Below, in pieces: positions 25,539-32,681 of a DNA stretch of 64,000 nucleotides (the stretch's first letter is position 1; each line of letters begins with the position of its first letter). The notes under the pieces were generated by a model that saw only the letters and a list, made by a program, of their open reading frames with translations, did no database searches and was not told where the DNA came from. Location of the stretch: the NCBI RefSeq assembly GCF_902729405.1, contig NZ_LR746496.1, positions 682,001-746,000 of the forward strand, in the 5' to 3' direction. The position numbers and the translations under genes were made by a program. The DNA comes from Acididesulfobacillus acetoxydans (GTDB lineage Bacteria; Bacillota; Desulfitobacteriia; Desulfitobacteriales; Desulfitobacteriaceae).

Positions 25539-26767
25539 ATGAATGAAAATGTTGAGAATCAAGTTGATCAGGATCTTGACGAAGTAAATGAGCACAAAGA
25601 AGGACAACACAAAGAAGAGGAAAAAACAAAAGAAAGCCAAAACGCGTGGTTGTATCTCTTAAAGATTTACCGCGTGTTCCGTTAGAAGAGGCAATTCCTG
25701 TTGCAAGTGCAATGTATGATAATGTTGCAAATGGGACAGCAACATTTAACAATATAGCAAGGTTATTAAATTCAAGCCCTAGAACAACCAAGACAAAATA
25801 TATGATATGGGGCGCTGAAGGCTATGGAATTATAATTAAGCATGAAAATAATGAATATAGCTTATCGGAAACTGGTAGAAAGATAGTTGCGCCAACGTAT
25901 TACGATGAAGATAGTGAGGCCAAAGTTAAAGCGATACTTACGCCAACCATATTTAGTAAATTCTTCACAGAATATAATAAACATCCTATTCCCCAGGAAA
26001 CGTATCTGACCAATTTATTAGAAACAAAATTGGGAATACCAAGAGAACGAGTTGAGGAAGCAAAAGAGATAATTTTAAAAAATGTAGATTTTACTGGTAT
26101 TAAAAGAACAGATGATAAAACTGGTAAAGAAATAATTGATTTAGATAAAAGTACACCAGGACCTAAAAGTGAAAAGAAAGAAGAAATTAATCCTATAGAT
26201 TCTGACAGCTTGAGTATTGATGATGAGATAGAAGAACCGGTTCAGAATCAAGAAGGACAGACATGGAATAAAACTTGCTTTGTAATTTGTCCTATTGGAG
26301 AAGAAGGCTCTACGGAAAGAAAACATTCAGATATGATATTAAAACATTTAATTCAGCCAGTACTGGAAGTATTTGGTTTTTCGGTAATTAGAGCAGACAA
26401 AATAGAACAATCTGGCCTAATTACACAACAAATACTGGAAAATTTAGTAAAGGCACGTCTGTGTATTGCTGATCTTTCGTTTAATAATCCCAATGTTTTT
26501 TATGAATTAGGGGTTAGACATTTATGTCAATTGCCTGCAATTCAAATTATTCGAAAGGGAGATAAGCTTCCTTTTGATGTGTCTCAAGGGCGTGCGATAA
26601 CTATAGATACCAGTGACGTATATACTTTAATAGATAGATTAGAGTCAGCAAAGAAAGAGTTAGCGCAATATATAACTCCAATAGTTAATAATACAAGTTC
26701 TGATGTTAGCGATGATAATCCAATAAAGGTTTATTTGCCTGGAATCAAAGTAACTATTCCAAGATAA
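25539..26767 (+). pseudogene. TIR/deoxyribosyltransferase-like protein with winged-helix N-part, broken by a frameshift
   Basis: A strong ribosome-binding site (GGAGGAG) points to ATG 25539, but that frame stops at 25685. The long frame from about 25630 to 26767 is offset by -1 and has no ribosome-binding site at its first GTG (25646). One base missing from the A6 run at 25621-25626 explains the break. The joined protein would have an acidic head, a winged-helix-like region (KDLPRVPLEEAIPVAS ... ARLLNSSPRT), a linker, and a C-terminal nucleoside 2-deoxyribosyltransferase/TIR-like domain with CFVICPIGEEG and NPNVFYELGVRH, whose Glu is the likely catalytic residue. Such domains occur in NAD-targeting or nucleotide-targeting immune effectors. 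Function here is inferred. Confidence 0.7.
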
Positions 26768-26779
26768 TAAACAGATATT

Positions 26780-26806
26780 TAGGGGCCGACGTCCTGTCGG
26801 CCTCTG
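26780..26806 (+). terminator. Hairpin after the deoxyribosyltransferase-like gene
   Basis: A compact stem (GGGGCCGAC with GTCGGCCTC) lies about 13 nt after the stop codon, with no clear T-run. It may be a terminator or an mRNA-end stabiliser. Confidence 0.4.
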
Positions 26807-26827
26807 AATCTGTGGGTGCGCGACTTT

Positions 26828-26903
26828 ACATAACAGAGTATCGCCAAAACTTCGCAAAGATGAATGTGGTTGGGACGCTTCGACAATACTCGGGACGTTA
26901 TCT
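26828..26903 (+). other. attC-like recombination site 5
   Basis: Left core ACATAAC (26828-26834) and right core GTTATCT (26897-26903). Inner arms around AGTATCGCC...AAGCG and CGCTTCGACAATACT pair imperfectly. The VOC cassette follows. Confidence 0.75.
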
Positions 26904-26999
26904 GAAATGCTCGGTCTTAATAATAATTCTTAGTACTGTGGAATTTGAAAATAAGGTTACCTTGAGCGGTTTAGTCTGTGTGGAAAGGGGTTGGAAGGT

Positions 27000-27407
27000 A
27001 TGGAGTTAAGGTTTGGTGGATTGGGTATCTTTGTTAAAGACCTTAAGACGTTGGTTGAGTTCTATGGGAATGTGTTTAGTGTAAATATCGATTGGGATGG
27101 GAATGATCCATATGCCCAGTTTGAACATGCTGGAATTCGTTTCATGATGTACGAGCGGAAGGAATTAGCTCAGTATTTAGGAACGGAAATATCATATCCG
27201 AATGGCATTAATGGCACATTTGAATTGGCTATCGATTTGCCAGATTTTGCTGATGTGGATAAAGAGTTCGAAAGAGTCCTTCACTATGGAGCTAGACCTG
27301 TAGTTTATCCACGGAATGAGCCATGGGGAATGAGGACTTCGTATGTACTTGACCCGGAAGACAATCTAATTGAGATAGGTTCCTGGGGAAAAGGCAAACT
27401 TGAATGA
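27000..27407 (+). CDS. VOC-family (glyoxalase/dioxygenase-like) protein (cassette)
   Basis: A 135-aa single-domain protein of the vicinal oxygen chelate superfamily, with the N-terminal pattern LRFGGLGIFVKDLKTLVEFYGNVF and the C-terminal pattern SYVLDPEDNLIEIG whose Glu is a typical metal ligand. Members include glyoxalases and resistance proteins such as bleomycin or fosfomycin binders. The substrate cannot be told from sequence. ATG 27000 is well spaced from AAAGGGG (27 kb minus about 15 nt). The VOC fold is common in integron cassettes (established knowledge). Confidence 0.75.
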   Translation: MELRFGGLGIFVKDLKTLVEFYGNVFSVNIDWDGNDPYAQFEHAGIRFMMYERKELAQYLGTEISYPNGINGTFELAIDLPDFADVDKEFERVLHYGARPVVYPRNEPWGMRTSYVLDPEDNLIEIGSWGKGKLE

Positions 27408-27420
27408 GGTACAAATCTAG

Positions 27421-27470
27421 AAACACATAAGGTTTGCATGATTCATTTGCCGCACTTCAGATAATTTAGG
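27421..27470 (+). other. Degenerate attC remnant at the right end of the array
   Basis: After the VOC gene, ACATAAG (27424-27430) and AGATAAT (27459-27465) resemble left-core sequences, but no matching right core follows. The array appears truncated here by the segment carrying the broken recombinase. Confidence 0.4.
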
Positions 27471-28065
27471 CATTGGGATCACGTCCGTCCAGAGGACTTC
27501 TTACGGAAGCCAGATGATGAGTTGAGAGGTGGATGTCGTGAGCCGTCGTCGAGATATCGCTGTGCCCCAGAAGCATCTGAATCGTACGTAGATCCACACG
27601 TGATTCAAGAAGGTGGGTGGCAAAACTATGCCGCAGGGTATGGACCGTAGCGGGTTTGGCGATGCCGGCTTTCTTTTTGGCCCGTCGAAAACTTTGTTCG
27701 ATACCACTGGCGGCTATGGGCTTCCCTGGAATTAGCCCAGGGAAAAGCAGGTCTGTAGGTCTATACAGTGACCCGTAGCTTCTGAGCATTTTTAGATTTT
27801 CAAGGGACAGGACGGTTAATCGATCTATGTTGTTCTTGCCACGATGGACCCGGATCATCATGTTCTTGGAATCAAGGTCTGCGATACGGAGATTCAGGGT
27901 TTCAGAAATACGTAGGCCCGAAGAGTAGGTGGTCAAGAGAATAACCGGGTGCTTCGGATTAGCCACGCGATCAAGGATAGAGAGAATCTCGGCCTTAGAC
28001 AAAACAGAGGGAAGCTTTTTAGGTCTTTTGAGCCAGTCCCTATCGGAGTATGTTAAATGCGCAAA
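27466..28065 (-). pseudogene. Truncated tyrosine recombinase lacking the catalytic Tyr
   Basis: The open frame reaches upstream only to about 28065. What is present is the catalytic domain: KKLPSVLSKAE, then Arg in SSGLRISE, HTLRHSFATH and GHSDISTT. The expected nucleophile position in the segment after STT reads AHDIHLS, with Asp where Tyr is expected. The N-terminal core-binding domain is missing. The ending SVRSPLD resembles the recombinase at the other end of the island. From the first ATG the fragment is 178 aa (27466-28002). It lies on the opposite strand to the first recombinase and is probably inactive. Confidence 0.75.
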
Positions 28066-28089
28066 AAGAGACCTTTTGAATCAGGGCCG

Positions 28090-28317
28090 TTATTTGAGGC
28101 CTTCCCAAAAGGTAGTTTCGCTTATTTGAAGTTGCTTTTGTCGGATCTTTTCCCATAAATTCTTAGGAATTTCCTTACTGACAGCATGGCTAATTTTCGT
28201 CCTTAGGACAGTCCCATCGCTCAGCACTTTTTCATAATACCAGTGGTCAGTGTTACGAAGCATCACCCAACCATTTTTATCGCAATAGCGTTTTAAATCT
28301 CCAAATTTAGGTGCCAT
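28090..28317 (-). CDS. HicA-like putative toxin
   Basis: A 75-aa basic protein with the pattern MAPKFGDLKRYCDKNGWVMLRNTDHWYYEKVLSDG ... KISHA. This resembles HicA-type mRNA-interferase folds (a small domain with an HWYY-type active region, though the classical GSH motif is not obvious). Its ATG is 2 nt after the stop of the upstream antitoxin-like gene, so the two are coupled. Type and target are inferred. Confidence 0.55.
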   Translation of the reverse strand: MAPKFGDLKRYCDKNGWVMLRNTDHWYYEKVLSDGTVLRTKISHAVSKEIPKNLWEKIRQKQLQISETTFWEGLK

Positions 28318-28319
28318 AT

Positions 28320-28745
28320 TTATAGTCCTAAGAGTGCAAGAAGCTCTTCGTCATTGTCACAAAGCAGGACTTTTAAAACATATGGGAAGTGAGATTTACG
28401 GTTAGGCGCTTGAAGGAAAAGCTGGGAGCGATCCATATAATCTTGGGCATATACTTTAAGGTCTTCAATTAAATCGCTAGCGGCTAAATCTAATGTCGAA
28501 TTATTTGCGTACAGTTCCAGAGAATCTAAGGCAAGGGTAGTCGAACCATCATCTTCCTTAATAATTTCAGGGTTAAGTTTATAATATACTAAGACCATCT
28601 TTAGTAGATCGACTCTGAGCAAAGCAACTTGTTCTGTCTGTTTTCTTTTGACAATAATAGGGTTAAAAGAGTTAAAGACAGAATCGTAAAGAGCAGAAAA
28701 TTGGTTTCTAGCTTCGGTAAACTGTAGTTCAGATAACATTGTCAT
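28320..28745 (-). CDS. Phd/YefM-like putative antitoxin
   Basis: The 141-aa protein begins SELQFTEARNQFSALYDSVFNSFNPIIVKRKQTEQVALLRVDLL, the usual prevent-host-death (Phd/YefM) pattern for DNA binding, with a longer C-terminal part that would bind the toxin. AGGAGG is upstream. An inverted repeat overlaps the promoter (28768-28793), which suits autoregulation. A longer than usual antitoxin (family about 80-90 aa). Confidence 0.65.
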   Translation of the reverse strand: MTMLSELQFTEARNQFSALYDSVFNSFNPIIVKRKQTEQVALLRVDLLKMVLVYYKLNPEIIKEDDGSTTLALDSLELYANNSTLDLAASDLIEDLKVYAQDYMDRSQLFLQAPNRKSHFPYVLKVLLCDNDEELLALLGL

Positions 28746-28767
28746 TCCTCCTTCACCTCCAATATAT

Positions 28768-28793
28768 CATACGATGTACACAGTGTACAGTAT
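28768..28793 (-). promoter_or_regulatory. Palindromic operator and -10 region of the toxin-antitoxin pair
   Basis: TCATAC and GTATGA flank a GTACACAGTGTAC palindrome (28775-28787). On the minus strand the left arm contains TATGAT, a -10-like hexamer, upstream of the antitoxin ribosome-binding site. Binding here would block the promoter. Confidence 0.55.
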
Positions 28794-28877
28794 GACCATT
28801 ATGTGCATTATGTATACATTTGGCGAGGGGACACTTCACATAATTTATAGAGATTTATGATGTTCGTAGATAGAGAA

Positions 28878-28909
28878 AAAAGCCAGTGATTAAAAATCAG
28901 TGGCTTTAA
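28878..28909. terminator. Bidirectional hairpin between the TA pair and the methyltransferase gene
   Basis: AGCCAGTGAT and ATCAGTGGCT pair with one mismatch, with A and T rich flanks on both sides. It sits close to the 3' end of the methyltransferase gene on the minus strand. Confidence 0.45.
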
Positions 28910-28957
28910 AGAGGGTAAAGAGGGCAATCACGCCGAGAAAGGACGCGTCTTAAAGGG

Positions 28958-29992
28958 TCAATTCGGCATTCGCGCAAAGAAGTAATGCGAGACCAGGAAC
29001 GGCAAAGGGGTCACCTCGATATTGGTGCAGCCGGTTGCCAGCAATAGCTCTCTAATCTCATCTTCGTTCGGCAGTCCTTCAAATCCCTCGTGGCAGGCTA
29101 TAAAGAAGCTCATAAGGTTTCGAGAAACCTGTGTCGGAAATACCCGCCTGAATTGGGGTTCGTTTTGTCGCAAGGCACTCAGGATTCCGATCTCTCCCGC
29201 AGGCTTCAATAGCCGTTTCAAGTTGTTCAATAGTTCTTTTCTCTCTTCCGGGCTGAAAAAATAAATGTTGTTGTTCAGTAAACAGGCGTCAAAAGTTCCC
29301 AACTCCTCACCGGCATGAAGTGCGTCTTCGCACACTATTTCGAGGCGGCTGCCCCAAGACCGGGTATGCTTCCGGGCCCTGTCAGCCACAACCGGGTTAA
29401 GCTCGATGCCAACCCCCCGGAGGGAAGGACAAGATTCCAGCAACTTGTTTAAATACAATCCTTCGCCACACCCAATATCGAGGACCCGCTGCCATTTGCT
29501 CTTTTGGCATTTGTGTTTTAAGAACGGCCAGACGAAAGGTTCTGAAGCCAAAGAGGCCTGCGATATTAGTTCTTCTTCCATTTTCGGGTCGAAATTGAGC
29601 TTCTTCCCCTGTCTGCTCAGTAATTGCGGCAACTTTGCAAACCCCGGGTTCCAATGATGGACAAACTCCTGGAACATGGCTTCCAGCCCTTGAGAGCGGT
29701 ACGTTTGTACCGCCCGGCCCAGCTTCGAAACCCTATATGAGAGATTATCCTTTGTCAGCAATTCTTGGCAAAAAGCTTGCTCTAGCCAATGGTCAAGCAA
29801 GACTTTGTCCCAGGTCGGATGTAAGGCCGCTAAGTCTTCCAAGCTCCGGCGTTCTTCCAATTCACGCCATAGGTCCAGCTCAAAACCGGTCTGGACAACC
29901 CAAAGAAATCCCAGGTTTTCCATCAGAGAGATCGCTCTCCCCAGCAATGCTAACATTCCAGGTTCCAAACGTCCCACTCCTCTCCGGGCCAT
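28958..29992 (-). CDS. Class I SAM-dependent methyltransferase
   Basis: A 344-aa protein. An N-terminal all-helical part (about 1-140) looks like the dimerisation region of O-methyltransferase-type enzymes. The SAM-binding motif VLDIGCGEG follows in the middle, then GVGIELNP (acidic ribose-binding residue) and an LLNNNIYFF segment. It would methylate a small molecule, but the substrate is unknown. It stands alone on the minus strand, divergent from the macrodomain gene. Confidence 0.8.
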   Translation of the reverse strand: MARRGVGRLEPGMLALLGRAISLMENLGFLWVVQTGFELDLWRELEERRSLEDLAALHPTWDKVLLDHWLEQAFCQELLTKDNLSYRVSKLGRAVQTYRSQGLEAMFQEFVHHWNPGFAKLPQLLSRQGKKLNFDPKMEEELISQASLASEPFVWPFLKHKCQKSKWQRVLDIGCGEGLYLNKLLESCPSLRGVGIELNPVVADRARKHTRSWGSRLEIVCEDALHAGEELGTFDACLLNNNIYFFSPEERKELLNNLKRLLKPAGEIGILSALRQNEPQFRRVFPTQVSRNLMSFFIACHEGFEGLPNEDEIRELLLATGCTNIEVTPLPFLVSHYFFARMPN

Positions 29993-30269
29993 ATTTAAAA
30001 ATTATGCCCGGATGTTTAAATTGGTGTCTGGCAAAAAGAAGATATTGAACAGGCCCCCAAAATGACTTAACATGGGCTTAGACCCCCACGCCACAGCAAA
30101 GGAGAAAGCCCGGGCCCGGAAGGAAAGCGTTCGGTCATCGGGTCCATTTTCACAAACCCAAAGACCCGTTTCAGCCTCAGAGAGCCTATTCACCCCGGTT
30201 TTTGGCGCCGGGCAATCGATTTGGGATGGGATTGGAGGAACAAAATTAATTATTGGGGAGGTATTTGTA

Positions 30270-30821
30270 ATGAGTAAGGAAATGGGAATATTTGGCAGTA
30301 AGAGAGTTGAAATATGGCAGGAGGATATTACCAAAGTGGCGGTCGACGCCATCGTCAACGCCGCCAATAAGAGCTTGCTGGGAGGCGGCGGGGTGGACGG
30401 GGCCATACATAAAGCGGGTGGTTCGGCCATACTGGAGGAATGTGTCAAGATTAGGCAAAAGCAGGGTGGCTGTGAAACCGGAGAAGCCGTCATCACCACG
30501 GGCGGAAATCTGCCGGCCAAATATGTCATTCATACCGTGGGACCGGTCTGGCACGGCGGAAAGCAAGGAGAGAGCGAGAAACTGAGAAATTGCTACAGCA
30601 ACTCCCTGAAACTGGCACAGGAGAACGGGATTGAGAGCATTGCTTTTCCGAACATCAGCACCGGAGTCTACGGCTATCCCAAAGAGGAAGCCGCCCGCCT
30701 AGCCATTGACGAAATCCGGCGCTTCCTGCAAAATGAAGACAGAATCAAGAAGGTTCTCTTTGTCTGCTATGACCGGGAGAACTATCAAATTTACAGCCGC
30801 TTGGCTGAAAAACTGCGGTAG
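30270..30821 (+). CDS. Macrodomain protein (ADP-ribose / O-acetyl-ADP-ribose hydrolase type)
   Basis: A 183-aa protein made of one macrodomain. The ADP-ribose-binding motifs are VDAIVNAANKSLLGGGGVDGAIH near residue 25, and IAFPNISTGVYGYP near 130, both typical of the MacroD/YmdB group, which removes ADP-ribose or hydrolyses O-acetyl-ADP-ribose. ATG 30270 is chosen because GGGGAGG lies 8 nt upstream and the fold starts just after. The longer open frame from 30072 has no support. The HAD gene follows 10 nt after the stop. Confidence 0.9.
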   Translation: MSKEMGIFGSKRVEIWQEDITKVAVDAIVNAANKSLLGGGGVDGAIHKAGGSAILEECVKIRQKQGGCETGEAVITTGGNLPAKYVIHTVGPVWHGGKQGESEKLRNCYSNSLKLAQENGIESIAFPNISTGVYGYPKEEAARLAIDEIRRFLQNEDRIKKVLFVCYDRENYQIYSRLAEKLR

Positions 30822-30831
30822 GAGCTTAAAA

Positions 30832-31482
30832 ATGAGACTTAAAGGAATGATCTGTGACCTGGACGGAACGTTGCTGGATACACTGCCTGTCTGTTATCTC
30901 AGTTTTCGCGCGGTGTTCCGCAGGTATCTGAATCGTGACTACAGTGATCGGGAGATTGATCAACTCTTTGGCCCTTCGGAGGAGGGGATTTTTAAGAGAC
31001 TCGTCCCGGACAAATGGGAAGACTGCTTGGCAACCTATCTGGCAACATACGATAAAGTTCATCCCGAGTATGCCCAGCCGTTTCCCGGCATCGCGGAGGC
31101 GCTGGATTTACTGCAAAAGAGACGGGTGAAGCTGGCAATCGTCTCCGGCAAGGGACCGCGCAGTATGGAACTTTCACTGAAACATTCGGGGCTCGCTCAA
31201 TATTTTGAAGTGGTGGAAACCGGCTCCGAGCAGGGCCCCGTCAAACCTTTACGGATCAAAAAGGTGTTGGAAATATGGGGCTGTGACCCCTCCGAAGTGG
31301 CTTATCTCGGTGATACACCGCAAGATATGAAAGATTCGCATGAAGTCGGGACGATTTCTCTGGCCGCGGCCTGGTCAGGCACAGCCAGAACCGAAGGAAT
31401 TTCCGATACGGAAGCTGTCGCGACTTTCGCGCAGGTGAAAGATTTCAGACGCTGGATTGAGGAGAACGTAGAGTTTACCTGA
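30832..31482 (+). CDS. HAD-superfamily phosphatase (PGP-like)
   Basis: A 216-aa haloacid-dehalogenase-type hydrolase. Motif I is CDLDGTLLDT at about residues 8-17 (nucleophile and acid Asp), motif II is the Ser in VSGKG, the motif III Lys is in GPVKPLRIKKV, and motif IV is YLGDTPQDMKDS. The cap is inserted after motif I. It resembles phosphoglycolate or pyrophosphate phosphatases. It is tightly linked to the macrodomain gene, so a shared nucleotide clean-up role is possible (inference). Confidence 0.88.
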   Translation: MRLKGMICDLDGTLLDTLPVCYLSFRAVFRRYLNRDYSDREIDQLFGPSEEGIFKRLVPDKWEDCLATYLATYDKVHPEYAQPFPGIAEALDLLQKRRVKLAIVSGKGPRSMELSLKHSGLAQYFEVVETGSEQGPVKPLRIKKVLEIWGCDPSEVAYLGDTPQDMKDSHEVGTISLAAAWSGTARTEGISDTEAVATFAQVKDFRRWIEENVEFT

Positions 31483-31659
31483 GCGCTACCAGTCCTCCCG
31501 TTAATGGCGGTCAGCGTGGGGTACGGAGAAGGGGAGAACAAGGCCAAGGGATAAAGTTGAAGAGAATAGGGCGGAGGAGAATGGCATCGAGAAGAATGGG
31601 GCGGAGGAGAATGACTCGAGGAAAATGGGGCGGAGGAGAATGAAGTTGAGCGGATCGGC
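31483..31659 (+). repeat. Intergenic low-complexity repeat GGGGCGGAGGAGAATG
   Basis: Between the HAD gene and the sugar-sensor operon, a unit close to AATGGGGCGGAGGAGAATG recurs about three times (roughly 31566-31643). No gene is seen. The last copy supplies the ribosome-binding region of the next gene. Confidence 0.6.
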
Positions 31660-32676
31660 ATGAACGGCTGGATACAGCGTCTCTTGGGGAGAAAGGCCGG
31701 CGGATTTACCCTGGCCTTGATCGTTGTACTCCTTGTTGCTAACGGATGGTTCCTCAGCTTGCGCTGGCAAAAGGCGACTGTGGAGCATGCAGTTTTGCCG
31801 CGGTATCACTTTTATGCGGTCTTTCCGGGGAATAACGATCCTTTCTGGGCGGAAGTGAAAAAAGGGATAGCGCAAGCGGCCACCGCCTCCAATTTGGCGG
31901 TGGAGTTCAATAGACCAAACACTGTGGATAATGCGCGTATTCAGGACTATCTCACGATTGCCAGACTATCCCGCGTAGACGGAATCATTGCCCAGGGCTC
32001 CAATGATCCCGCGGTTGTGCAGGCCATTGACAGTGCGGTCAAGGCGGGAATTCCCGTCGTGACGGTGGAGACCGACGCCAAGAACAGCGACAGGGAATCT
32101 TTTATCGGGGCCAACAACTACTTAGTCGGCGAGCAGGCGGCCAAGCTAATCATTCAGGGAACCAGCGGCAAAGCCCGGGTGGCTGTGATTATGAGCGGGA
32201 ATGCGGAAACCGACACGGCGGCCCAAAACAGTATGCTAAACGGGTTTTTGACCACTTTGAAAGAGGCGCCGGACGCTCGGATGACCAAGATCTTCACGTC
32301 CAAGCCCGGCATACTCAATACGGAGGGGATAGCCCAGACGATTCTGCGTGAGCAAGACGTTAATGCCATCTATTGTGTGGATCCCCTTTTTTCGGTTGGG
32401 GTGGCTCAAACCGTGATCAATGCCAACGAGGTTGGCCGCATAACCATTGTAGGTTATGGACAGTCGCCTGAAATTGACAGCTACATTCAACGAGGTGTTA
32501 TCTACGGTGTCGTGGCGGGGAACCCCTTCAAAATCGGTTACGATAGCATTAAAGCGCTGCTTGAGCTGAAGGAAAAGAATCACACGTCATCGGTGGTCGA
32601 TACAGGGATCAGCATCGTGACCCGGAGCACTCTGAGCAACAAGGAAAGGCAGCCGGTTCCCGCTGGAAACGGGTAG
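31660..32676 (+). CDS. Membrane-anchored sugar-binding (RbsB/YtfQ-like) sensor protein
   Basis: A 338-aa protein with an uncleaved N-terminal membrane helix (about residues 15-35, no lipobox) and a periplasmic-binding-protein-1 type sugar domain. It begins FYAVFPGNNDPFWAEVKKGI and includes VDGIIAQGSNDPAVVQAID and VYGVVAGNPFKIGYDSIKALL. It is followed 5 nt later by a LytS-type kinase. This arrangement, and anchoring rather than lipidation, suggests it senses a sugar for the kinase instead of feeding a transporter. Confidence 0.8.
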   Translation: MNGWIQRLLGRKAGGFTLALIVVLLVANGWFLSLRWQKATVEHAVLPRYHFYAVFPGNNDPFWAEVKKGIAQAATASNLAVEFNRPNTVDNARIQDYLTIARLSRVDGIIAQGSNDPAVVQAIDSAVKAGIPVVTVETDAKNSDRESFIGANNYLVGEQAAKLIIQGTSGKARVAVIMSGNAETDTAAQNSMLNGFLTTLKEAPDARMTKIFTSKPGILNTEGIAQTILREQDVNAIYCVDPLFSVGVAQTVINANEVGRITIVGYGQSPEIDSYIQRGVIYGVVAGNPFKIGYDSIKALLELKEKNHTSSVVDTGISIVTRSTLSNKERQPVPAGNG

Positions 32677-32681
32677 ATAGC

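Noticed and set aside
25621-25627. A AAA AAC slippery heptamer for programmed -1 frameshifting
   Set aside because: The zero frame reads GAA AAA ACA, so the heptamer is not in the required phase. A one-base loss in the A-run is simpler.
30072-30269. Extended N-terminus for the macrodomain protein
   Set aside because: The fold begins after ATG 30270, which has GGGGAGG at proper distance. The upstream codons have no support.
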